From contig JABCZG010000004.1 in NCBI GenBank assembly GCA_013289835.1, positions 1 through 64,000 of the forward strand: a DNA stretch of 64,000 bases. The letters are read 5' to 3'. Below the pieces are notes generated by a model. The model searched no databases. It saw nothing but the letters and a program-made list of their open reading frames with translations, and was not told the origin of the DNA. The translations under genes were made by a program, and so were the position numbers. Position 1 is the stretch's first letter; each line of letters starts with the position of its first letter. Of this stretch, positions 1-8,111 are shown in pieces. The stretch is from Acidobacteriota bacterium (lineage in GTDB: Bacteria > Acidobacteriota > Terriglobia > Acidiferrales > UBA7541).

Positions 1-2
1 CG

Positions 3-986
3 GGGTATTTCACCGTGCGGCAGTTTCTCGACTTCGCCAGGGCCAAGAGTGGCAAGCGCAATGCCCGACTGGTCGTAAAACTGTTCAGTCTGGGTCACGC
101 CAGCGCCCAGCGGTACACCCGCAGGAGTCTCGTCTATCATCTCTGCTCACGGCAACTCTACTCCGCCATTGGCAAAGACTATCTCCGCAATCGGCGGGAG
201 CACGAACTCACTCACATCAAGACCAGGCTCTTGGCGCTCGATTTCATTCTCGCTCATCCGAAAGAAGACTATTTCGAGACGGCGGAGGCCAAGCGCCGGT
301 ACTTTGTCGAGCGATTCAAGGTGAGCGGGAATCTCTTCGCTTCATCCGACGGGCGCGGCTATGGCATCACCTTCGCGGACAGATTCCCTCTCTGCATTGC
401 CTATCCTTCTCCTGATTACATGCCTGTGGTTACCTTCACCTACGTTGATCCCGAACATCGAAACCTTGATGGGTATATCGCCCACTTGCGAACCTACCGG
501 CCTCTCTTCCGAGAGCTCCCGGGCTTCCAATTCCTCTACATTTCGACCGCAGCAGGTCTACAGAAGGAAGCTGCGGAGCTCTTCTCCCTGCTTATCGAAG
601 GCAAGGGCCTCGCTGATTTGACTCGTTATTTCGACCTGGAGACGAAGTGGGAGCGCGAGCAATACCGGCTCGTCACCGAGCAGGACGCGATCTTCTTGAG
701 CGAGGCCCAGAAGCGTTACACGGGTAAAAGCATCGGCACTCTCTACCACCTCTGGCGTCGCAATCGACTGCCTAAGGATTTTCAGGCTGAACCTGTTCCA
801 ATGCCACCGCCCGCGCAAAAGATCCTCTTCCGAGCCGTTACCGTACCCGGCCATGAAGCCGTTTTCGGCGATAGGACGAAAAACTGGGGTGACGGCTGGC
901 AGCTACGGGGTTGTTCAGGGGCAGCGTCACCTCGAAGTTCACCATCGAAGCCAACTCAAAGTTCTGAAAGAACAGCACATCCGTAA
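3..986 (+). CDS. Conserved protein of an integrated element, 5'-truncated by the window edge
   Basis: The frame is open to the left edge and a GTG at 15 is the first possible start inside the window. The first residues already look like the interior of a domain, so the true start probably lies upstream. The N-terminal part is basic and helical and reads like a DNA-binding domain of replication-relaxation or mobilisation proteins; this is a weak impression, and I do not recognise the family. The last 50 residues are low-complexity and Ser/Pro-rich. A different frame stays open from about 830 to a stop at 997-999 with a more protein-like, basic sequence, so the 3' end may be frameshifted. It lies upstream of an excisionase and integrase, which suggests an element-encoded function. 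Confidence 0.5.
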   Translation, partial: GYFTVRQFLDFARAKSGKRNARLVVKLFSLGHASAQRYTRRSLVYHLCSRQLYSAIGKDYLRNRREHELTHIKTRLLALDFILAHPKEDYFETAEAKRRYFVERFKVSGNLFASSDGRGYGITFADRFPLCIAYPSPDYMPVVTFTYVDPEHRNLDGYIAHLRTYRPLFRELPGFQFLYISTAAGLQKEAAELFSLLIEGKGLADLTRYFDLETKWEREQYRLVTEQDAIFLSEAQKRYTGKSIGTLYHLWRRNRLPKDFQAEPVPMPPPAQKILFRAVTVPGHEAVFGDRTKNWGDGWQLRGCSGAASPRSSPSKPTQSSERTAHP

Positions 987-1003
987 GGGAAGGAGGTGAC
1001 ATA

Positions 1004-1131
1004 TGCACGCGGGCAAAACACTAGGATGGGCGGGAGCGACCCCACTTTTGGGGGCTTTCAGCCGCCCAAAATATCGTGGGATCGCTCCCGCCCGCCCCGA
1101 GCAGCTCGGGGCCGTGTTTTGTCCGCGTGCA
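1004..1131. repeat. Large imperfect inverted repeat (about 128 bp)
   Basis: The outer arms TGCACGCGGGCAAAACAC (from 1004) and its near-complement ending at 1131 match at all but one position. Inner arms around 1028-1046 and 1077-1094 (core GGGCGGGAGCGA) also pair, with one mismatch. The right side carries an extra short hairpin, GCCCCGAG-CAG-CTCGGGGC, at 1094-1112. A perfect Shine-Dalgarno string AGGAGGTGA sits immediately to the left at 991-999. It could be a folded transcript element, a non-autonomous insertion, or a functional site of the integrated element. Confidence 0.6.
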
Positions 1132-1198
1132 CACAGAGAAGCAATCGAACCTGAATGCAAAGTGCAAACAATCCTGAACAGCAAAGGAGAGAATCTCG

Positions 1199-1450
1199 AT
1201 GCCAGTTCTGAAAGCACCAACCAAACAACCGAAGACTACACCAATCCAACTTCGACTCGACGACGCAGCGCGAATGAATCTGACGAAGTATGCGGAGTTC
1301 CTCGACAGCTCTCCGTCATACGTTGTGGCCGAGGCCGTGAAGCTGGTCTGCAGCAAAGACAAAGAATTCCAGTCTTGGCTCGCAGGCCAACAGAAAAACA
1401 ATCATGAACCAATCACGAAGGGAGAAACGATTCAGCTCGAACTGAAGTGA
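1199..1450 (+). CDS. Small ribbon-helix-helix-like protein
   Basis: The product has 83 residues. A short polar leader is followed by a beta-strand-like segment (IQLRLDD, about residues 16-22) and two predicted helices (about 24-33 and 37-51). That is the plan of ribbon-helix-helix DNA-binding domains such as those of antitoxins and plasmid regulators. The ATG is preceded by AAAGGAGAG with suitable spacing. It sits between the inverted repeat and the excisionase-like gene and ends 6 bp before the latter, so it is probably part of the same element operon. A regulatory role in the element is inferred from fold and context only. Confidence 0.55.
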   Translation: MPVLKAPTKQPKTTPIQLRLDDAARMNLTKYAEFLDSSPSYVVAEAVKLVCSKDKEFQSWLAGQQKNNHEPITKGETIQLELK

Positions 1451-1456
1451 CAGCCC

Positions 1457-1933
1457 ATGCACCACCGCCGCCAATTCCGTATGCGTGAGAACCCAGCGTC
1501 CGACCGACGACATGGCTCACGCGCGTCAGCAAAAGATACCGTCGAAAACAGTCTCGCTATTGACGAAGGACAATCGCAACGCCATGACTCAATGGCTGCT
1601 TTAGAACCGTCATCCACTACACATGCCGGTCCAAAGCGACCGGCCACAGGCAATGAGGCGAGAAAAGTCTCTCACTGGAATGCCTTCAGGCTGCCGTTGT
1701 CGCAATCGGAGGGTCAATTTGAGCAATTGTTGCGAAGCGAAGAGGCTGCCAAGCTACTGGGTGACATCCACGTTAAAACGCTGCAACGATACGCACGGCA
1801 GGCCAGACTCCCGGGGTATCGGATTGGAGGCCACTGGTATTTTCGCGCATCAGAGCTAGACGCGTGGCTCCGTTCTCGGATAAATTCATCGTGCCATCCG
1901 TGCCGCTTACAGGAGAAATCGGATGGAACATAA
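1457..1933 (+). CDS. Excisionase-like MerR-type helix-turn-helix protein
   Basis: The product has 158 residues. The first 85 or so are polar and poorly structured. The C-terminal part has the excisionase/MerR HTH pattern: LLRSEEAAKLLG, then KTLQRYARQ, then a wing (LPGYRIGGHWYF) and a closing helix ending in AWLRS. Proteins of this type bind DNA and set the direction of site-specific recombination or regulate the integrase gene. The 3' end overlaps the integrase start by 11 bp, which indicates translational coupling. The true start may be internal, because the N-terminal extension is not needed for the domain. Confidence 0.75.
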   Translation: MHHRRQFRMRENPASDRRHGSRASAKDTVENSLAIDEGQSQRHDSMAALEPSSTTHAGPKRPATGNEARKVSHWNAFRLPLSQSEGQFEQLLRSEEAAKLLGDIHVKTLQRYARQARLPGYRIGGHWYFRASELDAWLRSRINSSCHPCRLQEKSDGT

Positions 1934-3065
1934 GCGGCAACGGGTTCAGTTTGGTTGGGTCTGTTTGAAAGCAAGAAAGAAAGGGCCAGACGTGTGGGTT
2001 CTGCGGTACCGCGAGAATTTGCCAAACAGAGTCACGAAGAGGCGGAGCGCAGTCATTGGAACCGTTCTTGAATTCCCGAACGAGTCCCAAGCGCGCAAAG
2101 CTGCTTTGTCCTGGCTTTTCTCGATGAACGCAGAAACATGTAGCGGAACGCCTGTTTCATTCGGTGCAGTCATTCGTCGGTATCTGACGGAAGAGATTCC
2201 TGAAAGGGTTTCGACCGCCTCGCGATATCGCTGTTGGCTGAAGAACCATGTCGAGCCGAAGTGGCGAGACCACCCCCTTGAGCAAATCAAACCGTTGCTC
2301 GTTGAGGACTGGCTCAGGAAGCTCGATTTGGCACCGAAAAGCAAGTCTCATCTCAAGAACCTGATGCGCGTCCTTTTTAATGCGGCCATGCGGTGGGAGC
2401 TGATTCCGTATCAGCACAACCCGATGAGTCTGGTCCGCGTCAAGGACAGCTCGAAAAGGCAACGGCAACCAAAGGCACTTTCCGTTGAAGAATTTCGGAA
2501 GCTGCTTGAAAACATTCCGGAGCCTTTTCGAACGATGTGCATTGTGGCTATGTGTTTGGGACTACGGATAAGTGAAATCCTCGGATTAAAGTGGCAAGAC
2601 ATCGACTGGGAAGGTCTGCGATTGGCAGTGCGGCAAGCCTACGTCTACGGACAAGAGGGCGAGCTCAAAACACAAGCCTCCCAACGATGGTTGCCCCTCG
2701 ACAGATTGCTAGCGGAGAAATTTCGGGAACACAAAATGAAGTTTGCTTCGTTCGCTATTTGTGATGCGTGGGTTTTCGCGAATCCAGAAACGGGCCGACC
2801 GTATTGGCCAGGCCGAATTCAAGAAAACTGGCTTGTCCCTGCAGCACGGAAGGCAGGATTAGGCCGGATCGGCTGGCACACGTTTCGTCACAGTCATTCA
2901 ACGTTGCTTCATGCGCTGGGTGTCGATCTCAAAGTGCAACAGGAACTCTTGCGGCATGCAGATATTCGAACAACGATGAACATCTACACGCAAGCAGTTC
3001 CCACGGCGCTTCGAGAAGCGAACAGTAAAGTTGTTCGTCTAGTGCTTCCAGCGCAGGTTGCCTAG
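1923..3065 (+). CDS. int: Tyrosine-type site-specific recombinase (integrase)
   Basis: The product has 380 residues, a normal length for phage/ICE integrases. An N-terminal arm-binding region (1-75) is followed by a SAM-like core-binding domain (about 78-165) and a catalytic domain (about 185-375). The full catalytic set is visible: R215 (GLRISEIL), K249 (ELKTQAS), H319 and R322 (HTFRHS), H345 (LLRHAD) and nucleophile Y355 (NIYTQA). The gene overlaps the excisionase-like gene and ends 60 bp before the 3' end of tRNA-Lys, the usual arrangement when the integrase has used the tRNA as attachment site. The element therefore extends to the left, beyond the window. Confidence 0.95.
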   Translation: MEHKRQRVQFGWVCLKARKKGPDVWVLRYRENLPNRVTKRRSAVIGTVLEFPNESQARKAALSWLFSMNAETCSGTPVSFGAVIRRYLTEEIPERVSTASRYRCWLKNHVEPKWRDHPLEQIKPLLVEDWLRKLDLAPKSKSHLKNLMRVLFNAAMRWELIPYQHNPMSLVRVKDSSKRQRQPKALSVEEFRKLLENIPEPFRTMCIVAMCLGLRISEILGLKWQDIDWEGLRLAVRQAYVYGQEGELKTQASQRWLPLDRLLAEKFREHKMKFASFAICDAWVFANPETGRPYWPGRIQENWLVPAARKAGLGRIGWHTFRHSHSTLLHALGVDLKVQQELLRHADIRTTMNIYTQAVPTALREANSKVVRLVLPAQVA

Positions 3066-3125
3066 CGTTAATGGCCCCCTGTGGCCCCTTGAAAAGCCAC
3101 AAATCATTACTTATGAAGGAGATGT

Positions 3126-3200
3126 TGGTAGGGGCGGTGGGGATCGAACCCACGACCTTCGGCTTAAAAGGCCGCTGCTCTACCACTGAGCTACGCCCCT
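3126..3200 (-). tRNA. tRNA-Lys (anticodon TTT)
   Basis: Read on the minus strand, this folds as a full cloverleaf. The acceptor stem is AGGGGCG/CGCCCCT, the D arm is GCTC..GAGC, and the anticodon loop CTTTTAA gives anticodon TTT (Lys). The T arm is GTGGG-TTCGATC-CCCAC. Discriminator A is followed by an encoded CCA (3126-3128). The 3' end faces the integrase gene, so it probably carries the attachment site of the integrated element. Confidence 0.96.
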
Positions 3201-3469
3201 GTGGCGCTTCTTACATCTTACATTGAAAAGATTTACCGCGCACTTCGCTTGGCCGCGTGCGAAGATTTTCAGAATGTGATCGCACGTGCATGGTCTTACA
3301 CCAATGCGCGATCCATCGCAGAGAAAGAACAACTACAACAGGTATGACAAGGCCCGGCGTCCTGTCACCCAAGCGACCCGGCTACCATAGCGGGCTGCCC
3401 ATTCGGCGGCCGGTCGGAGCACCTGTAAACTGCGACCGCCGCTTCGATACAGACTATCGATTTTTCTTC

Positions 3470-3497
3470 TTGACAACAAATCACAATTCCATATTAT
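3470..3497 (+). promoter_or_regulatory. Sigma-70-type promoter of the IclR-family gene
   Basis: TTGACA at 3470-3475 and TATTAT at 3492-3497 are separated by 16 bp. The -10 hexamer overlaps the annotated ATG (3496), so transcription would start near 3504-3505. That is exactly at an in-frame GTG (3505) and suggests a leaderless transcript. Confidence 0.6.
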
Positions 3498-3514
3498 GGC
3501 ACGCGTGCCACAAT
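3493..3514. promoter_or_regulatory. Palindromic operator-like site over the IclR start
   Basis: The core TGGCACGCGTGCCA (3497-3510) is a perfect 14-bp palindrome. It extends to 22 bp with a single mismatch per arm. It covers the end of the -10 hexamer and the expected transcription start, a typical place for an autorepressor site. No factor assignment is possible from sequence alone, but the IclR gene it controls is the obvious candidate. Confidence 0.55.
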
Positions 3515-4323
3515 CTAAGACAACCGGTTCTCCTTACAAAGTCCAAGTCCTCGACCGCGCCTTGGCAGCCCTGGCCATCTTGGCCAAGAGCTCCAGTGAT
3601 TGCAGTCTCGCGGAGTTGTGCCCTGCCCTGAAGCTTCACAAGAGCACCGTCCACCGCCTGATGATGGTTTTGGAACAGCACCGCTTGGTGGTCAAGAACC
3701 CGGAAACGGGGCGCTATCGTTTAGGGCTACGACTCTACGAACTGGGATCTCGCGCAATCGATGGCCTTGACCTCCGCGGACGTGCGCGCCCCTATCTGGA
3801 CCGCCTGCAAGACGAATTTGGCGAGACCGTTTTCTTCTGCATTCTCGACGAAGGTCAGGTTTTTTACGTCGAAAAGGTCGAATCGCAACGCAGCGTGCGA
3901 ACTGCCTGCACCGTTGGAAGCCGCGCGCCAGCGTATTGCACGGCGGTCGGCAAGGCCATGCTCGCGGAGCTTCCAGACTCGGAAGTGAGCAAGATTGTGC
4001 GCCGCTGGGGGCTAAAACCGGTCACGCCAAATACGATCACTACGGCGACCGCACTCAGAGCCGAGCTAAAAGCTGTGCGCGCTCGGGGTTTTGCCATCGA
4101 CGACGAAGAAAAAGAGGAAGGCCTGCGGTGCATCGGTGCAGCTGTTCGTTCGCATTCCGGAAAGTTGGCGGCGGCCATGAGCATCTCCGGACCCGCGTTC
4201 CGGATGACCAAGGAGCGAGTACCGCAGATTGGCCGGGCGCTGATGGAAGCAGCCGGCAAGCTGTCCGACGAACTGGGATACCAGCCGGCACAAGCGGTGC
4301 TGATGCACAGCGCAGCCAAGTAA
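3496..4323 (+). CDS. IclR-family transcriptional regulator
   Basis: The product has 275 residues. An N-terminal winged HTH (about 20-80, recognition segment LKLHKSTVHRLMMVLE) is followed by the IclR effector-binding domain (about 95-265), which includes the family signature around AYCTAVGKAMLA. IclR-family proteins such as KdgR commonly control uronate and aromatic catabolism. It stands at the head of a uronate locus on the same strand and is separated from the TonB receptor gene by a terminator. ATG 3496 lacks a Shine-Dalgarno sequence and lies inside the -10 element. GTG 3505 would fit a leaderless mRNA and gives a protein three residues shorter. Confidence 0.93.
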   Translation: MARVPQSKTTGSPYKVQVLDRALAALAILAKSSSDCSLAELCPALKLHKSTVHRLMMVLEQHRLVVKNPETGRYRLGLRLYELGSRAIDGLDLRGRARPYLDRLQDEFGETVFFCILDEGQVFYVEKVESQRSVRTACTVGSRAPAYCTAVGKAMLAELPDSEVSKIVRRWGLKPVTPNTITTATALRAELKAVRARGFAIDDEEKEEGLRCIGAAVRSHSGKLAAAMSISGPAFRMTKERVPQIGRALMEAAGKLSDELGYQPAQAVLMHSAAK

Positions 4324-4335
4324 AGGATGTGAACG

Positions 4336-4358
4336 ACCCGGCGAAAGCCGGGTTTTTT
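4336..4358 (+). terminator. Rho-independent terminator after the IclR gene
   Basis: The stem ACCCGGC (4336-4342) / GCCGGGT (4347-4353) with a GAAA tetraloop is followed directly by a T run to 4358. It separates the regulator transcript from the TonB receptor gene. Confidence 0.9.
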
Positions 4359-4498
4359 GCGGCCCGTTTCGGGAGTGGGATGCAGTCTCATAGTGTGGTA
4401 CGACCTGCTTTTGGCGAGGCGGAGCGGCTGTACCGCGTCTCGAGGGAAGCATGGATATACAGGCGCAGAGGTGCGCTGCGCAGAAATAGGAGAAGCCG

Positions 4499-7400
4499 AT
4501 GCTTGGAAAATTCGCGGTGAGGGTGGTTTTCTTCTTGGTAGCCGTGCTGCTTCCCAATGTTTTGAGGGCGCAACTCACGACGAGTACGATCTATGGCCGA
4601 GTGACCGATGCAAATGGCGGCACGATCGCCAGCGCCCAAGTGACGGCAACGAACACGGACACAAACGTCTCGCGAACGGCGCAAACGAGCGCCGAAGGCG
4701 AGTACAGTATCGAATTTTTACCGGTTGGCAACTACCGGGTGGAGATCGCAGCCCCGTCATTCAAGAGATTCGTGCGAGCGGGTGTCGTGCTCGAAGTGAA
4801 TGTACCTGCCCGTGTAGACGCGGTGCTGCAGCTAGGAGACATCAACCAGACGGTCACAGTTTCTGAGAGTGTACCGCTCGTGAACACGACCAGCCCGGAG
4901 ATCGGGCGCACGATTGAGAATCAAGAAGTCGTTAACCTGCCGCTCGTGAACCGTAACGCCTATGAATTGCTGGAGCTCACCCCAGGCGTTCAGAACAGCA
5001 GCTTCAATCCGGGCCAGCCAAATCCAGTAATAACCCTCGGATACCCGGAGCAGCGAACCTTCATTAATGGCGGCGTGGACGGCGGGGCGGGATCGGTCAG
5101 CTATTACCTCGACGGCGGAATCAATATGACCGGGTTGCGCAACACGGGCAACGTTCTTCCCAATCCTGACGCCATTCAGGAATACCGCGTCGAAACGAAT
5201 AATTACAATGCGGAGTACGGAAAAATGTCCGCTGGCGTCATAACAGTGCTTACAAAGACCGGCACGAACAATTTTCACGGCGGGCTGTTCGATTACTGGC
5301 GAACCGATGCCCTGAACGCCGCTCCCTGGGACTCCACAGTTGGAACTCCTCCTCTGCGGCGGCAGCAATTCGGCGGGACCATCGGGGGCCCCATCCGAAA
5401 GGACAAGACCTTCGTCTTCGGCTCCTACCAGGGTCAGCGCCAGCTCAGCAGCTTTCTGTTCAACGGCGCCACATTGCCGACATCGGCAGAGGCGGGAGGA
5501 AATATGGCCGCGCTTCTAAAAGGCGGCTCCTTGCCGAGCCAGTACACGTGCGGTTCGCCGACGGTCATCTGCTCTTCGTTGCTCGATCCCGTCGCCAAGA
5601 CGCTGCTCACTTCCAGCGTTTTTCCCAATATCCCCACGGCGGGCACTGGCGCCTTCCAAGCGGTGGCCCCGAGTCCGTACAACACGGATGAATTTCTGAT
5701 CAAGGTGGATCACACTCTCACCAGTAACCAACGACTGAGCGGAAGCTACTTCTACACGAGCGGAAACAATGAGGTTCCTCCCCTGAATGCCACTACCGGC
5801 CAGCCCAACGGCAACATCCCATGGGACGTACAGCAATTCACCTGGCGGCAGCAGAATGTGAACGTAAGCGATACTTGGACGGCCAGGCCCAATTTGGCGA
5901 ACCAGCTATGGCTCGGCTATACGCGCAATTTTGCTGGACGACTCAACCTGCCTGGCACATCCTTGGGCGATCTTGGCTCGGAATTCACAGTTGAGGGGCC
6001 GCACTCGCTCCCGCAGATCTCCGTGACGGGCTTCTTTACGGCGGCGAGCGCCATCGCCGGGCCCGTCGCGGGTTCAAACTTCTATTCAGTGCGGGACGTG
6101 GTTAACTTAACCCGCGGCCGGCATTCGATCTCGTTCGGAGGCGATGAAACTCTCGACAAGGACGTTCAGGAAACCTTGTTGAACAATTACGGCGTGTTTG
6201 GCTTCAATGGCACGAACATCAAGGATGCCGTGTCGGGCAAGACTCTCGCGGTTCCGGCGCTCGCGAATTTCGTGATGGGCTTGCCGACGTCTGTCTCGCA
6301 GGACGCCCCGGTGACCGGCTTCACGAACAATTGGAGCACCGGGCTATTCGTGCAGGATAATTTCCGGATCTTTCCTAGGCTAACCGTGAACCTGGGTTTG
6401 CGTTGGGACATTCAGACACCGCCCACAGATCCTCAGAATCGAGGGACCAGCTTCGAGGTGGGAGAGCAATCGACGGCGATTCCGACGGCTCCGCAGGGCG
6501 CCCTCTTCACTGGTGACCCGGGCGTGACGCGCGGCATCGTGCCGGTCCGGTGGCATCACGTTTCACCAAGAATCGGATTTGCGTGGGATCCCTTCGGCGA
6601 CGGCAAAACTTCGATCCGAGCCGGTGCCGGAGTTTTCTACGGCAGCGTTTCAGGCAACGAATGGAACACTGTCACCAATTTCGAGCCTTCTGCCGTACGC
6701 TTCACTTTCACAAACGTCACACAGCAAGTGACGGGATCAGGCCTTACGGCCGTGCCGCAGGGCGCGACGCTCTCCTGCCCCTACAATAAGCTGGTGGCCA
6801 AAAACGCCTCGGGCTCACCACTCGGTCCGACGGTGACGTGTGCCGCCGGGAGCGGAAGCGGCGTAAGCGGCATCGATCCTTTTCCGTTCGTTCCGCCGCA
6901 ATTTCTCACCCCCGGAGGGCCATTCTTCGGTTTTTCGAAGAATTTCCAGTGGCCGTATAGCTATCAGGCCAATTTATCCATCCAGCGCCAACTCACCCCT
7001 AACTTGACCGTATCTGCCGCTTACGTAGGCAATTTCACCCACGATTTGCCTTTCGCACAAGACATCAATGCTCCTGCTACCGGCTCGCTCGCACCCGCTT
7101 GCGCGACCACTAGTGGCGCGAATATCGTGGATCGCCGACCGATCGACAATCCTGGGGTGGCCACTTGCGCTGGACCGGGAAGTCCGTTTGGCACTGTTTT
7201 GCTTGTGCAATCCAATCAAAAGGCCTCGTATAACGGACTCCAGGCAACGGCCCAGCTAAGAATGACTCATGGTCTTATCCTGTACAGCTTCTACACCTTT
7301 AGCCATACCTTTGACAGCGTCCAACTGGACAACAACACCACGCAGGGCGGGGCGGAGGACATGACCAATCTGGGCTTGGAACGCGGGCCGGCGGATTTCG

Positions 7401-7957
7401 ATCTTCGTCACCAGTTTGTGACGGCGCTGGTGTGGCAATTGAACTACTATCATGGGAACCATTTGTTGGCGCGCGAAGTCGCGAATGGATGGACGATTTC
7501 ACCAATCATTAACATCCATAGTGGTTTTCCTTTTACAGTTCTCGATGGCAAAGATGCCAACCTGACCGGCAACAGTGCCACAGAGCGAGCCGAACTTGTG
7601 CCTGGGCAGAACCCGGTCTTGAGCAATCGCACTGCGGCCGAGTGGTTCAATACTGCCGCGTTCTGCCAGATTCCCAGCACGATTCCCACCTGTCCGAGTA
7701 GCGGACTTTCGATTGATGGAAACTCATCGCGTAATATGCTCCGTGGCCCCACGTTTAAGGACGTGGATCTCGCGATCTCTCGCGACTTTGTTTTCAAGGA
7801 ACACTTGGATCTGCAATTGCGCGCCGATGCCTATAACGTTTTCAATATCGTGAGCCTGAACTCTCCGGGCGCCACGGTGGGCACGGCTACATTCGGAGTA
7901 ATCACCTCAGCGAGCGCCATGCGCCAGCTTCAGCTTGGTCTTCGTCTCACATTCTGA
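4499..7957 (+). CDS. Oar-like TonB-dependent outer-membrane receptor
   Basis: The product has 1152 residues. The signal peptide (1-24, cleavage near VLRAQ) is followed by a carboxypeptidase-regulatory-like beta-sandwich (about 27-120, starting STIYGRVTDANGG), a plug domain (about 130-250) and a long beta-barrel ending in aromatic F (LQLGLRLTF). This architecture is characteristic of acidobacterial SusC/Oar-type receptors that import oligosaccharides with TonB energy. The start has a good ribosome site (TAGGAGA). It lies directly upstream of uronate catabolic genes, so oligouronides are the likely substrate; that is inference from context. A strong hairpin follows the stop. Confidence 0.92.
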   Translation: MLGKFAVRVVFFLVAVLLPNVLRAQLTTSTIYGRVTDANGGTIASAQVTATNTDTNVSRTAQTSAEGEYSIEFLPVGNYRVEIAAPSFKRFVRAGVVLEVNVPARVDAVLQLGDINQTVTVSESVPLVNTTSPEIGRTIENQEVVNLPLVNRNAYELLELTPGVQNSSFNPGQPNPVITLGYPEQRTFINGGVDGGAGSVSYYLDGGINMTGLRNTGNVLPNPDAIQEYRVETNNYNAEYGKMSAGVITVLTKTGTNNFHGGLFDYWRTDALNAAPWDSTVGTPPLRRQQFGGTIGGPIRKDKTFVFGSYQGQRQLSSFLFNGATLPTSAEAGGNMAALLKGGSLPSQYTCGSPTVICSSLLDPVAKTLLTSSVFPNIPTAGTGAFQAVAPSPYNTDEFLIKVDHTLTSNQRLSGSYFYTSGNNEVPPLNATTGQPNGNIPWDVQQFTWRQQNVNVSDTWTARPNLANQLWLGYTRNFAGRLNLPGTSLGDLGSEFTVEGPHSLPQISVTGFFTAASAIAGPVAGSNFYSVRDVVNLTRGRHSISFGGDETLDKDVQETLLNNYGVFGFNGTNIKDAVSGKTLAVPALANFVMGLPTSVSQDAPVTGFTNNWSTGLFVQDNFRIFPRLTVNLGLRWDIQTPPTDPQNRGTSFEVGEQSTAIPTAPQGALFTGDPGVTRGIVPVRWHHVSPRIGFAWDPFGDGKTSIRAGAGVFYGSVSGNEWNTVTNFEPSAVRFTFTNVTQQVTGSGLTAVPQGATLSCPYNKLVAKNASGSPLGPTVTCAAGSGSGVSGIDPFPFVPPQFLTPGGPFFGFSKNFQWPYSYQANLSIQRQLTPNLTVSAAYVGNFTHDLPFAQDINAPATGSLAPACATTSGANIVDRRPIDNPGVATCAGPGSPFGTVLLVQSNQKASYNGLQATAQLRMTHGLILYSFYTFSHTFDSVQLDNNTTQGGAEDMTNLGLERGPADFDLRHQFVTALVWQLNYYHGNHLLAREVANGWTISPIINIHSGFPFTVLDGKDANLTGNSATERAELVPGQNPVLSNRTAAEWFNTAAFCQIPSTIPTCPSSGLSIDGNSSRNMLRGPTFKDVDLAISRDFVFKEHLDLQLRADAYNVFNIVSLNSPGATVGTATFGVITSASAMRQLQLGLRLTF

Positions 7958-7996
7958 CGGCAGGCCCTGTTGCTGAATGCGATTTCATGTATCACT

Positions 7997-8030
7997 GGCA
8001 GCCGGGAGAAGTACCTTGATCCCGGCTGCC
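7997..8030 (+). promoter_or_regulatory. Strong intercistronic hairpin after the TonB receptor gene
   Basis: The arms GGCAGCCGGGA (7997-8007) and TCCCGGCTGCC (8020-8030) pair perfectly over 11 bp around a 12-nt loop. No T run follows, so it is more likely an mRNA-stabilising or attenuating hairpin than a complete terminator. It would set different expression levels for the receptor and the downstream enzymes. Confidence 0.6.
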
Positions 8031-8085
8031 GGAGATGTTCAACCCGGAGTTACATGCAAACTCGTTTGTTTTAAGCTAGTCGAGG

Positions 8086-8102
8086 AAACACGTTACGTGT
8101 TT
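8086..8102. promoter_or_regulatory. Inverted repeat just upstream of the isomerase gene
   Basis: AAACACG-TTA-CGTGTTT is a perfect 7-3-7 inverted repeat ending 9 bp before the ATG at 8112. Its position suits a repressor site or a 5' untranslated hairpin. No protein can be assigned. Confidence 0.4.
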
Positions 8103-8111
8103 AAAGGAACC

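Noticed and set aside
1003..1407. 134-codon open frame with a perfect Shine-Dalgarno sequence
   Set aside because: It runs through the inverted repeat and then overlaps the ribbon-helix-helix gene in another frame; composition is not protein-like after the repeat. The ribosome site itself is kept as an observation.
3257..3631. Open frame on the plus strand before the IclR gene
   Set aside because: It overlaps the start of the IclR gene in another frame, is rich in Arg/Pro/Cys and has no ribosome site.
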